A DNA stretch of 64,000 nucleotides from the NCBI RefSeq assembly GCF_015711015.1, contig NZ_CP064653.1:930001-994000 (forward strand). The letters run 5' to 3'. This document shows, one piece after another, positions 20,663 through 28,974 of the stretch. The stretch is from Methylomonas sp. LL1 (GTDB lineage Bacteria > Pseudomonadota > Gammaproteobacteria > Methylococcales > Methylomonadaceae). Under the pieces are notes generated by a model, which saw only the letters and a program-made list of their open reading frames with translations, was not told where the DNA came from and made no database searches. The position numbers and the translations under genes are program-made. Position 1 is the stretch's first letter; the number at the start of each line of letters is the position of its first letter.

Positions 20663-21907
20663 TCATGATGAGGCTTGACGAACCGGTTTCAGCGGCAAGA
20701 CGATGCTGACCAGCGTGCCGACATTGGGTTTGCTTTTGATTGCCAAGTTGCCGCCATGGGCCTGAATGATATTGCGGCAGACCGTCAAACCCAAGCCCAT
20801 GCCTTTTCCAACTTCCTTGGTGGAAAAAAACGGATCGAATACATGCGGCAGATCGGTTTCGGCAATACCGCAACCGTTGTCGCGCACTTCGATGTGAATC
20901 CGCTGATCCTTGGAATAGGTGCGAAATTGAATCATACCGGTGGTGTTGATCGAATCGACTGAATTGATCAGCAGATTCAAGAATGCTTGCCCCAGTTCCC
21001 CTGGCTGACAGTAAAAAGGCGGCAGCACGGCTAAATCCAACGATAACTTGACTTTGTCGCGTAATTCGGCGATGGCGATATTACAAATTTGCCGAATGAT
21101 TTGATTCAAATCGGCGCTTTCCCGAGCGGAATCGTTGATGCGGGAGAAGCCTTTTAAATCCTTGACGATGGCGGCGATTCGCTCGGTACCCTGGATGCTC
21201 TCGTTGAGAATATCCTGCATATCCTGCTGTACAAAAGCCATATCCTCGGCTTGCCAGGCGGCTCGTAGCGCGGCAGTGTTGGCGCTAGCCTCGAACAGTA
21301 CTCCGATTTTTTTCAGTGATTCCAGGTAACCGACCGCAGTCGTCAGATTACTGCGGATAAAACCGATCGGATTGTTGATCTCGTGAGCAATGCCCGCCGC
21401 CAAACGTCCGACCGAGGCCAGCTTTTCGCTTTCATAGAGTTTCAGTTGCGCGCTTTCTATGGTTTTGACTTGTTGTTCGACCCGTTGCTCCAAGGTTTCG
21501 GACAAGGCTTTATAACGTTGTTCGGATTTTGCCAGGGCGAGATGCCGGCGTTGCAGTTCCTCATAATCGGCGCGCTGGGTTTGCAGATGCAAATCGGAGG
21601 CCATCAGGTAACGGGCATTGGTGCGCAATAACAAGGTCAACAGTTCCGCTGCCGCTTGAAGGTGTTGCGGCGCGACATCGGCGTTCAGGCTGCCTATGGC
21701 TTCCAGTTCAACGATGATCGGTAGACAGGGGGCCTCTCGCGTTACTTCAGTCTCGCCTAGCAGGCGGACCCCCTTGGTATCGAAGATCGCCAGCGGGGCA
21801 TTCAGCAGGCCTTGCAAGGCGGAGAGCAGGCGGCGGCCATCGATACCGCGCAATAAGTCGTCTAGCGCCAGTTCCCGCTCGAAATCGTTGAAGGGTTCGG
21901 TCGACAT
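20663..21907 (-). CDS. Soluble sensor histidine kinase
   Basis: A 414-aa kinase without membrane segments. The N-terminal ~95 residues form a small domain of unknown type (LDDLLRGIDGRRLLSALQ). A coiled coil (about 115-165) leads to the H box AGIAHEINNPIGF with phospho-acceptor His175. The ATPase part has N box LNLLINSVDSIN, G1 DNGCGIAETD and G2 GKGMGLGLTVCRNI. I chose the ATG at 21907, two bases past the stop of the GTPase gene; a TTG at 21913 would overlap it. With no other regulator nearby, its likely target is the receiver domain of the ATPase encoded 12 nt downstream. Confidence 0.9.
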   Translation of the reverse strand: MSTEPFNDFERELALDDLLRGIDGRRLLSALQGLLNAPLAIFDTKGVRLLGETEVTREAPCLPIIVELEAIGSLNADVAPQHLQAAAELLTLLLRTNARYLMASDLHLQTQRADYEELQRRHLALAKSEQRYKALSETLEQRVEQQVKTIESAQLKLYESEKLASVGRLAAGIAHEINNPIGFIRSNLTTAVGYLESLKKIGVLFEASANTAALRAAWQAEDMAFVQQDMQDILNESIQGTERIAAIVKDLKGFSRINDSARESADLNQIIRQICNIAIAELRDKVKLSLDLAVLPPFYCQPGELGQAFLNLLINSVDSINTTGMIQFRTYSKDQRIHIEVRDNGCGIAETDLPHVFDPFFSTKEVGKGMGLGLTVCRNIIQAHGGNLAIKSKPNVGTLVSIVLPLKPVRQASS

Positions 21908-21909
21908 GA

Positions 21910-22575
21910 TCAAGTTACCTCATTGCCTAACTGCCCGGTGGATTGCCGGATGAATTCGTCGCGAGACAGCTTGTGGGTTTGTTGAAAATCAAATTCCTGA
22001 TTCAGATTGTCATACACTTGAAGCAGTAGAGCGTTGAAGGTTTCTATCACGCCGCGGCCGTCCAGCGCGGCGCTGAACACAACCGGCCAAGGTGCCTCCC
22101 GCCAACGGTCCATGACTTCGTCTTCGCTCAGAATATTGGCCATGTCGCGTTTGTTGAATTGCACCACTAGCGGCAGATGATCAAAGTCTATGCCGACGCG
22201 GGCGGCGTTTTCTTCCAGATTGGCAAAGGCCTCGCCATTGTTGATGCTTTGGGTGCGTTGCGAGTCGGCGACGAACACCACGCCGTCGGCGCGCGACAAT
22301 ACCGCCTTACGGGTGCTGTCATGCACAACCTGGCCCGGCACGGTGTAGAGCTTGAACTTGATCAACAGACCCGATGGCGCCTTAAAACCGACCGGTAGCA
22401 AGTCGAAAAACAGGGTGCGGTCGTTGGCGGTCTCCATCATCATGATTTCGCCCTTCAGATCGGTACGCAGCAGGTCGTGTAGCCGCATCAGGTTGGTGGT
22501 TTTACCGCTCTGCGCCGGGCCGTAATATACCAGTTTGATGCTCAAGCGCTTGTTTTCGTCGTCGTATAATGCCAT
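21910..22575 (-). CDS. MglA-like small Ras-type GTPase
   Basis: A 221-aa GTPase resembling MglA, the bacterial polarity switch that controls type IV pili and gliding in Myxococcus. Visible motifs are the P-loop GPAQSGKT (19-26), TLFFDLLP, the DxxG-equivalent LYTVPGQV typical of MglA, the GVVFVADSQ strand and NKRD (141-144). An MglB/roadblock partner gene, the usual GTPase-activating protein, is not visible in the window. First gene of a three-gene operon whose last member is a pilus/secretion-type ATPase, which strengthens the MglA comparison. Confidence 0.9.
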   Translation of the reverse strand: MALYDDENKRLSIKLVYYGPAQSGKTTNLMRLHDLLRTDLKGEIMMMETANDRTLFFDLLPVGFKAPSGLLIKFKLYTVPGQVVHDSTRKAVLSRADGVVFVADSQRTQSINNGEAFANLEENAARVGIDFDHLPLVVQFNKRDMANILSEDEVMDRWREAPWPVVFSAALDGRGVIETFNALLLQVYDNLNQEFDFQQTHKLSRDEFIRQSTGQLGNEVT

Positions 22576-23039
22576 GGCGATAATGTCCTGGGTCTGACTA
22601 TTACAGTCAAGTTTACGGGAATCCCGTTAGTATTTCAGCTTGTTGGAACAGGCCGGCTTCACATTGCAATTGGCAAGCTGTGTCTAACAGGCGCATTGTT
22701 GCTCGGCTCGGTCTGGCTCGATTTGGTACGCATAATTTTGCCGCATGGATGATTTTATTCAGTACCTGTTCTCGCTGCGCTGGCTGAAAAACGGTTCGAC
22801 TAGACAAGGGCAAAGTCTTGTCCAGTGGCTATCCAGTATGTTGGCGGGACTCGCCCCCATGCCATGATGCATCAGGATACTCTTACATTAATGTTGGCTT
22901 GTTGTATTTCTGATTGCCTAACTCCGGCTATTAGGTGTAGCGATATAGACTGATTACGCCTGACCACCATCCGGACCAGCTCGTTTTTTTAGGCATGCAT
23001 TTTTACGAGTCTGAAGAAGTATTATCAACTTGTGGCCGG
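22576..23039. other. Gene-poor region upstream of the GTPase operon
   Basis: About 460 bp with no supported gene. It holds two operator-like inverted repeats: ACGGGA-A-TCCCGT at 22615-22627, about 40 bp before the GTPase start, and GACAAG (22803-22808) facing CTTGTC (22817-22822). A 66-codon frame at 22613-22813 has no ribosome site or recognisable composition and was not called. Confidence 0.45.
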
Positions 23040-23345
23040 TTATTTTTCGAACAGTTTTTGCGAGAAAAATCCAATCACCGCAATTACGATTAAACCGGAA
23101 AAAACGGCTAACCCAATTTCATCTTCTTTTGCGACTTGATGGCTTCTTTTGGCGGCCAGAACCGAGGCGGATGTTCGGCCATCAACGGAATAGCCCGCTT
23201 TCAACGTGGCAATTTTTGAAGATTTTTCCGTGGGTTTTGCCGGGCCGGCTTCTAAGGACTGGGTGGCTGCAGTGCTTGTTCCCAAGATTGAAACCATCAT
23301 CAATAGAGCCAAAAGTAAACCTTGTAAACTGAAAAAATGTCTCAT
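23040..23345 (-). CDS. Small exported or membrane protein, unknown function
   Basis: A 101-aa protein with an N-terminal signal peptide or anchor (FFSLQGLLLALLMMVSILG, with a possible cleavage after STA), a middle part rich in Ala, Lys and Ser, and a C-terminal membrane segment (about 78-95) ending in a basic tail. The two-ended layout suggests an inner-membrane protein with a periplasmic loop. It lacks the Pro-Glu-Pro signature of PEP-CTERM proteins. Family not recognised. It sits alone beside an AT-rich stretch. Confidence 0.6.
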   Translation of the reverse strand: MRHFFSLQGLLLALLMMVSILGTSTAATQSLEAGPAKPTEKSSKIATLKAGYSVDGRTSASVLAAKRSHQVAKEDEIGLAVFSGLIVIAVIGFFSQKLFEK

Positions 23346-24148
23346 TTTTCTACCCCATCAAACAACTAAACCTGATATTGGCCTACTTTTTTGTAGCGAT
23401 TTTTATGTTGCGTTTTTATTCGGTGCTTGGTGTGACCTGCCCGGACAAGACGTTTTTGAGCCTGTTTCAGTCCCCGGTAGTCTGCAAACAACACTAACGT
23501 TGTAACCCAATCTTAACTGATAGTCTACAACGTTTGCGGTAAGTTGATGGTCAAGGATGCTTTATCGAGAATTCAGCGGAGTTTACTAAAGCAAAAGCTT
23601 TTATGTAATTATTAATTAATAAAAAACAATTATTTAACAAATATATTTAATGTTATTTGTATGATTTTTGGCGAGGGAAGGCCGGACGTTTAAATGGTGT
23701 TCAGAGAAGCCTGTAAGTTAAGATTTACCCGAGCAATGCAATAATTCAGCAGGTTTTATAGTCTGGTCAGGTCTTGTTGTCTAATCCCGTAGACGTTTTT
23801 CTGATTTTTAGTGAAATGTGAATGCGTGGGCATGACATCAGGCGCGAATATTAGGCGGCTCAAGCAGAATCACGATCTATTCAATCAATTTTGCCGGCAA
23901 TGGTTTCACGGGGAACTCTTAATATTTAGGATTAACCCACTTTAACAATATGCTGTAACTTACTTTAATAATGTTGTGCAATATATTGATACTAAAGTAA
24001 TAATGTTAATTGTTATTTGTAGTTTTATTTAGAGAGGCAGGTGGAGATGCGGTGTTTTTGCCGATCGAATAAGTATTGGCGCTGGCTTATTCGTTGATGT
24101 GTTTTATTCATGGTCTACAATGAACAAAATGATAATGGGGGAGCTGCT
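23346..24148. other. AT-rich region without genes
   Basis: About 800 bp, notably A+T rich at 23600-23660 and 23930-24030, with no frame I can support on either strand. The part next to the SDR gene holds a direct repeat and an inverted repeat (separate entry). It could carry regulatory sites or a small RNA, but no specific RNA family was recognised. Confidence 0.5.
23960..24007 (+). promoter_or_regulatory. Repeat cluster upstream of the SDR gene
   Basis: TTACTTTA (23960-23967) faces TAAAGTAA (23993-24000) as a perfect 8-bp inverted repeat. TAATAATGTT occurs directly repeated at 23966-23975 and 23998-24007, 32 bp apart (about three helical turns). This pattern is typical of paired operator half-sites, but the regulator is unknown. 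Confidence 0.4.
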
Positions 24149-24844
24149 ATGCAAACCATATTGATTACAGGTGCTAATCGAGGTTTGGGATTTGAGTTTT
24201 GCCGGCAATATGCCATGGCCGGATGGCGGGTGATTGCCGCTTGTCGCGATCCTTCCGCCGCGATTGGATTGGTAGCTTTGGCGGAGCAATATCCGTCGCT
24301 ACAAATCGAGGCATTGGAAATTGCTAATTTTGCCCAGATCGATGCGCTTAGTCTACGTTTGGCCGATCAATCCATTGATGTGTTGCTGAATAACGCCGGA
24401 GTATATCCAGACAAGCCCGAGCAGGGTTTTGGTTGGATTGATTATCCGGAATGGTCGAAGACTTTGTTGATTAACACCATGGCGCCAGTGAAATTGGCCG
24501 AAGCGTTTTTGCCTCAACTTGAGCGCGGCCACAAAAAGTTGATTGTCGCCGTCAGTAGCTTAATGGGCAGCATAGCTGACAATAGTAGCGGCAGTAGTTT
24601 GTTGTATCGCACCAGTAAAGCCGGCTTGAATGCCGCAATGAAAAATTTAGCTATTGATTTGGCCGCTCGTTCGTTGGGTGTGCTGATTTTGCATCCTGGT
24701 TGGGTTAAGACCGATATGGGGGGCCAAAATGCGTTAATCGAAGCCAAGGAAAGCGTAACCGGCATGCGAAAACAGATTGATGCATTCTCACTCGAGCAAT
24801 CCGGTTGCTTTATTAAGTATGACGGTAGCCGTTTACCCTGGTGA
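24149..24844 (+). CDS. SDR-family oxidoreductase
   Basis: A 231-aa short-chain dehydrogenase/reductase. The Rossmann NAD(P) motif is TGANRGLG at the N-terminus, the structural motif is NNAG, and the catalytic Ser-Tyr-Lys are visible as VSSLMGS and LLYRTSKAG (Tyr-x-x-x-Lys). Closest in style to the CsgA/carbonyl-reductase-like SDRs. I chose the ATG at 24149, with GGGGGAG just upstream; the frame extends to 24110 but the extra residues are not Rossmann-like. The substrate cannot be predicted. It stands alone between two long non-coding regions. Confidence 0.88.
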   Translation: MQTILITGANRGLGFEFCRQYAMAGWRVIAACRDPSAAIGLVALAEQYPSLQIEALEIANFAQIDALSLRLADQSIDVLLNNAGVYPDKPEQGFGWIDYPEWSKTLLINTMAPVKLAEAFLPQLERGHKKLIVAVSSLMGSIADNSSGSSLLYRTSKAGLNAAMKNLAIDLAARSLGVLILHPGWVKTDMGGQNALIEAKESVTGMRKQIDAFSLEQSGCFIKYDGSRLPW

Positions 24845-24908
24845 TTGGGGATGGATTTGTCTATTTTAACCTGGAGTTTGGCTGTTACCGTTGCCCCTTG
24901 TTCAGGGG

Positions 24909-25134
24909 TTATGCACAGAATGTTGGCGTTTTTTCTAAATAAAAATGCTTGACAACGCAACCCTTTGAATTGCTGTGTAAAAATCTTAAGTTATTGATTT
25001 GTAATATTTATGCTTGGTTGTTCAAGTTCGATGCAATCTAACGAAAACCCAGTAAAATCGAGGTTTAGCATTCGTTTACGACATTTAATACACAGAGTTA
25101 TCCACAGTTTCTGTGGGTAACTTGGTTTTTCACA
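24909..25134. promoter_or_regulatory. DnaA-box cluster with an IHF site (candidate origin or DnaA-binding locus)
   Basis: Four 9-mers fit TTWTNCACA exactly: TTATGCACA (24909-24917, +), TTTTACACA (24974-24982, -), TTATCCACA (25098-25106, +) and TTTTTCACA (25126-25134, +). TTACCCACA (25112-25120, -) has one mismatch. The last three start exactly 14 bp apart. Between the groups, 24987-24999 (minus strand) matches the IHF consensus WATCAANNNNTTR in full. A run such as TTTTTTCTAAATAAAAATG (24929-24947) is AT-rich and could open. Roughly 0.03 exact boxes would be expected by chance in 491 bp on both strands, assuming equal base use. DnaA boxes plus IHF are the hallmark of oriC, datA or DARS loci. 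Confidence 0.65.
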
Positions 25135-25254
25135 AAACTAGTAATCATACCTAGAACTTACCGAATTTTCCTCGGCAAAACGTTAATAGGGGTAAATTTC
25201 AGGGTTTGCGGGTACCGCAGACATAAATCGTCTCGTTTGCTAGTTGCGCTGACT

Positions 25255-25260
25255 TATAAT
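25255..25260 (+). promoter_or_regulatory. nifJ: Possible -10 element for nifJ
   Basis: A perfect TATAAT lies 75 bp before the nifJ start. No good -35 is found at 16-18 bp spacing, so an activator or chance are both possible. The AAAGG ribosome site for nifJ is near 25325. Confidence 0.3.
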
Positions 25261-25335
25261 CGGTGTAAAAGGGTTATGTGCCATTAGCACGGCTATAAGT
25301 CCGGTCTTTTCTTTCAGTTAATAAAAGGTTGTTCT

Positions 25336-28300
25336 ATGCAAAATCAGCAAACACTTACCATTGACGGCAACCAGGCCGCGGCTAGCGTCGCGCATAAATT
25401 GAACGAAGTGATTGCCATTTATCCGATTACGCCTTCGTCGGCAATGGGGGAGTGGGCGGACGAATGGTCATCGCGCGGGCAGAAAAACCTCTGGGGTACC
25501 GTACCCCAGGTCATCGAAATGCAGAGCGAGGCCGGCGCGGCCGGCACCATACATGGCGCGTTGCAGGCCGGTACCATGGCCACCACCTTTACCGCCTCGC
25601 AGGGCTTGCTATTAATGCTGCCCAATATGTACAAAATCGCCGGTGAATTAACCCCGACGGTGTTTCATATCGCCGCGCGGTCGCTGGCTTGCCAGGCCTT
25701 GTCCATTTTCGGCGATCATAGCGACGTAATGGCGGCGCGCATGACCGGTTTTGCGATGCTGTGCTCCAACTCGCCCCAGGAAGTACAGGACTTCGCCTTG
25801 ATCGCTCACGCCGCCAGTTTGGAAGGCCGAATTCCGTTCATGCATTTCTTCGATGGTTTTCGAACCTCTCACGAAGTGGCCAAATTGGTGACCATTGATG
25901 ACGGCGTGCTGAAGGGCATGATCGATCAGGAATGGATTAGCGCATTCCGTAACCGGAGTTTGACGCCTGATCAGCCGATGTTGCGCGGCACCGCCCAGAA
26001 TCCCGACGTGTATTTTCAAGCCAGGGAAGCGGTTAATCCGTTTTATCAAGCATTGCCCGGCATTGTGCAGCGGGCAATGGATAGGTTCGCCGGTTTGACC
26101 GGCCGCCAATATCATTTGTTTGATTATGTCGGATCGCCCGATGCGGAGCGGGTGATAGTGCTGATGGGCTCGGGAGCCGAAGCGGTGGAAGAGACTCTGG
26201 ATTATCTCAATCGTCACGGTGAATCAGTGGGTATGCTGAAAGTACGGCTATACCGGCCTTTCGCGGCAGATGGTTTGATTGCGGCGCTGCCGGCCAGTTG
26301 CCGCAAGATTGCGGTATTGGATCGCACCAAGGAACCCGGTTCCGATGGCGAACCCTTGTATAAGGACGTGTTGGGCGCCATTGCTCAGGATGTTATTGCC
26401 GGCAATGGCAAATTTTCAGTGATGCCTAAAGTCGTCGGTGGCCGTTACGGTTTATCGTCGAAGGAATTCACGCCGGGCATGGTCAAGGCAATTTTTGACC
26501 AACTCAACAACGATCGGCCCAAGAATCATTTCACCATCGGCATCGATGACGATGTGTCCAACAGTAGCTTGCCATGGGATGCGGGTTTTAGAACCGATGT
26601 ACATGCCGACATTTTTCAGGCCATGTTTTACGGCCTTGGTAGCGACGGCACGGTTGGAGCCAATAAAAATACTATTAAAATCATTGGCGAAGAAACGGAA
26701 GATTTTGCCCAAGGCTATTTTGTCTATGACTCGAAAAAGTCCGGCGCGATTACCGTATCGCATTTGCGTTTTGGCTCCAAACCCATTAAATCGACATATT
26801 TGATCGGCGAAAACGACGCCAATTTCATCGGCTGCCATCAAACTATCTTTCTGGAACGTTACGACATGTTGATCAACGCCGCCGACAACGCGGTATTCTT
26901 GTTGAACACGCCGGAGCCAGTGGATCAGGTCTGGGACAGCCTGCCCAAGAAGATGCAAGAGCAGATGCTGGCCAAGAATATCCGTTTTTTTGTGATCGAT
27001 GGTTATGCGGTGGCGGAAAACTGCGGGATGGGGAAACGCATCAATACCATCATGCAGACCTGCTTTTTTGCCATTTCGGGCGTGTTGCCTCAGGATCAGG
27101 CGATTGAGGCCATTAAACATGCGGTCGAAAAGACTTACGGTAAAAAAGGCCGTCGTATCGTTGAGTTAAACTTCAAGGCTATCGATGACACACTGGCCGG
27201 TTTGCATCAGGTGACTTTACCAAAGCATACCAGCAGCAACTTCGACATCATGGACCATGTTGCCGAATCGGCCCCTGACTTTGTCAAACGCGTCACCGCC
27301 GAAATCATCGCCGGGCGCGGTGATTTACTGCCGGTCAGTGCGATGCCCATAGACGGCACATTTCCAACCGGTACCACCGCCTATGAAAAACGTAATCTGG
27401 CACTGGAAATTCCGGTCTGGGAAATCGACTTATGTACCGAATGCGGTAAGTGTGCGATGGTTTGCCCGCATGCCTCCATACGCAGCAAAATCTATCCGCT
27501 CGAAGCCCTAGACAATGCGCCGGCCACTTTCAAGCATGCGCCGATGCTAGGCAAGGATTTTCCGGCCGGTTTGGCGATGACCTACCAGGTAGCGCCGGAA
27601 GACTGTACCGGCTGCAGTTTGTGCGTGGACATCTGTCCTATCCGCGACAAATCCAATGCCAGCCGCAAGGCCTTGAACATGCGTCCGCAAGCGCCGCTGC
27701 GCGAACCGGAGCGTGAAAACTGGGATTTCTTCCTGTCACTGCCGGAATACGATAGGCGTCATTTGAAAACCAACACCATCAAGGGGGCAATGGTGTTGCA
27801 GCCTTTGTTCGAATTTTCCGGCGCCTGTGTCGGTTGCGGCGAAACCCCTTATATCAAACTGGCTTCGCAATTGTTCGGCGACCGGATGATAGTCGCCAAC
27901 GCCACTGGCTGTTCATCAATTTACGGCGGTAATCTGCCGACCACGCCTTGGACTAAAAACAGCGAAGGCCGAGGTCCGGCCTGGAGTAATTCCTTGTTCG
28001 AGGATAATGCCGAGTTTGGTCTGGGCATGCGGGTGTCTATCGATAAACAGACTGAATTTGCAACCGAACTACTGTCGAGTCTGCGTGAACCATTAGGTGG
28101 AGAGTATGTCGATGCCGTCCTGCAAGCCGATCAATCGGACGAAGCCGGTTTATACGAGCAACGTCAACGCGTGGCGGAATTAAAACAGCGCCTGCAAGCC
28201 ATGACAGAGCCCGCCGCAAAAACACTGCTAGAACTGGCCGATTATTTATGCAAGAAAAGCGTCTGGATCATCGGCGGCGACGGCTGGGCCTATGACATCG

Positions 28301-28974
28301 GTTACGGTGGTTTGGATCATGTGCTGGCCAGTGGTCGTAACGTGAATATCCTGGTGCTGGATACCGAGGTTTATTCCAATACCGGTGGCCAAACCTCCAA
28401 ATCCACGCCGCTGGGGGCGGTGGCCAAGTTTTCCGCCAGCGGTAAAGCCACGGCAAAAAAAGATCTTGGCTTGCTGGCCATGGATTACGGTAATGTCTAT
28501 GTGGCGCATGTGGCCTATGCCGGCAAAGACATTCAGACCCTGAATGCGTTTATCGAAGCCGAAGCGCATGACGGGCCATCCATCATCATCGCCTATGCGC
28601 CTTGTATCGCGCACGGAGTGGATATGTCCAACAATCATCGCCAGCAAAATTTGGCCGTGAAAAGTGGTCACTGGCCGCTGTTCCGCTTCAATCCGAATCG
28701 GATCAAGCAAGGTAAAAATCCGATGCAACTGGATTCGGCGGAACCCTCTATCCCGTACCGGGAATTTGTGATGAGCGAAACCCGCTTCAGCATGCTTTGG
28801 CAGTCCCATCCGGATGCGGCCGAAGCCTTTTTACAGCAGGCCCAGCAGGATGTGAAAAGCCGCTACCGTTATTACAAACAACTGTCGGAGCTGGAATGGA
28901 ACGAAGCCACCAGCGTTTCGGCGGTAAAAGCGCAGCTGATTACCGAAACTGCCAAGGAGACTCAAAATGGTTGA
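25336..28974 (+). CDS. nifJ: Pyruvate:ferredoxin (flavodoxin) oxidoreductase
   Basis: Single-chain 1212-aa PFOR that interconverts pyruvate + CoA and acetyl-CoA + CO2 with reduced ferredoxin or flavodoxin. Domains in order: the pyrimidine-binding domain (AIYPITPSSAMGEWADEW), the transketolase C-like part, the gamma domain, a ferredoxin-like pair of 4Fe-4S motifs (CTECGKCAMVCPH near 700; CTGCSLCVDICPI near 757), and the TPP domain with CVGCGETPY near 831, GGDGWAYDIGYGG near 979 and NTGGQTSKSTP. All cofactor residues are present. The enzyme is oxygen-sensitive in most hosts, and the reduced electron carrier it makes can serve nitrogenase. It overlaps its downstream partner by 8 nt. Confidence 0.97.
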   Translation: MQNQQTLTIDGNQAAASVAHKLNEVIAIYPITPSSAMGEWADEWSSRGQKNLWGTVPQVIEMQSEAGAAGTIHGALQAGTMATTFTASQGLLLMLPNMYKIAGELTPTVFHIAARSLACQALSIFGDHSDVMAARMTGFAMLCSNSPQEVQDFALIAHAASLEGRIPFMHFFDGFRTSHEVAKLVTIDDGVLKGMIDQEWISAFRNRSLTPDQPMLRGTAQNPDVYFQAREAVNPFYQALPGIVQRAMDRFAGLTGRQYHLFDYVGSPDAERVIVLMGSGAEAVEETLDYLNRHGESVGMLKVRLYRPFAADGLIAALPASCRKIAVLDRTKEPGSDGEPLYKDVLGAIAQDVIAGNGKFSVMPKVVGGRYGLSSKEFTPGMVKAIFDQLNNDRPKNHFTIGIDDDVSNSSLPWDAGFRTDVHADIFQAMFYGLGSDGTVGANKNTIKIIGEETEDFAQGYFVYDSKKSGAITVSHLRFGSKPIKSTYLIGENDANFIGCHQTIFLERYDMLINAADNAVFLLNTPEPVDQVWDSLPKKMQEQMLAKNIRFFVIDGYAVAENCGMGKRINTIMQTCFFAISGVLPQDQAIEAIKHAVEKTYGKKGRRIVELNFKAIDDTLAGLHQVTLPKHTSSNFDIMDHVAESAPDFVKRVTAEIIAGRGDLLPVSAMPIDGTFPTGTTAYEKRNLALEIPVWEIDLCTECGKCAMVCPHASIRSKIYPLEALDNAPATFKHAPMLGKDFPAGLAMTYQVAPEDCTGCSLCVDICPIRDKSNASRKALNMRPQAPLREPERENWDFFLSLPEYDRRHLKTNTIKGAMVLQPLFEFSGACVGCGETPYIKLASQLFGDRMIVANATGCSSIYGGNLPTTPWTKNSEGRGPAWSNSLFEDNAEFGLGMRVSIDKQTEFATELLSSLREPLGGEYVDAVLQADQSDEAGLYEQRQRVAELKQRLQAMTEPAAKTLLELADYLCKKSVWIIGGDGWAYDIGYGGLDHVLASGRNVNILVLDTEVYSNTGGQTSKSTPLGAVAKFSASGKATAKKDLGLLAMDYGNVYVAHVAYAGKDIQTLNAFIEAEAHDGPSIIIAYAPCIAHGVDMSNNHRQQNLAVKSGHWPLFRFNPNRIKQGKNPMQLDSAEPSIPYREFVMSETRFSMLWQSHPDAAEAFLQQAQQDVKSRYRYYKQLSELEWNEATSVSAVKAQLITETAKETQNG

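Larger units (their letters stand above)
24845..25335. other. Long intergenic region upstream of nifJ
   Basis: About 490 bp with no gene. It contains the DnaA-box/IHF cluster (24909-25134) and a -10 hexamer near 25255. There are no GATC sites in it. Confidence 0.7.

Noticed and set aside
22613-22813. 66-codon minus-strand frame upstream of the GTPase
   Set aside because: No ribosome site, no recognisable domain, and the region carries operator-like repeats instead.
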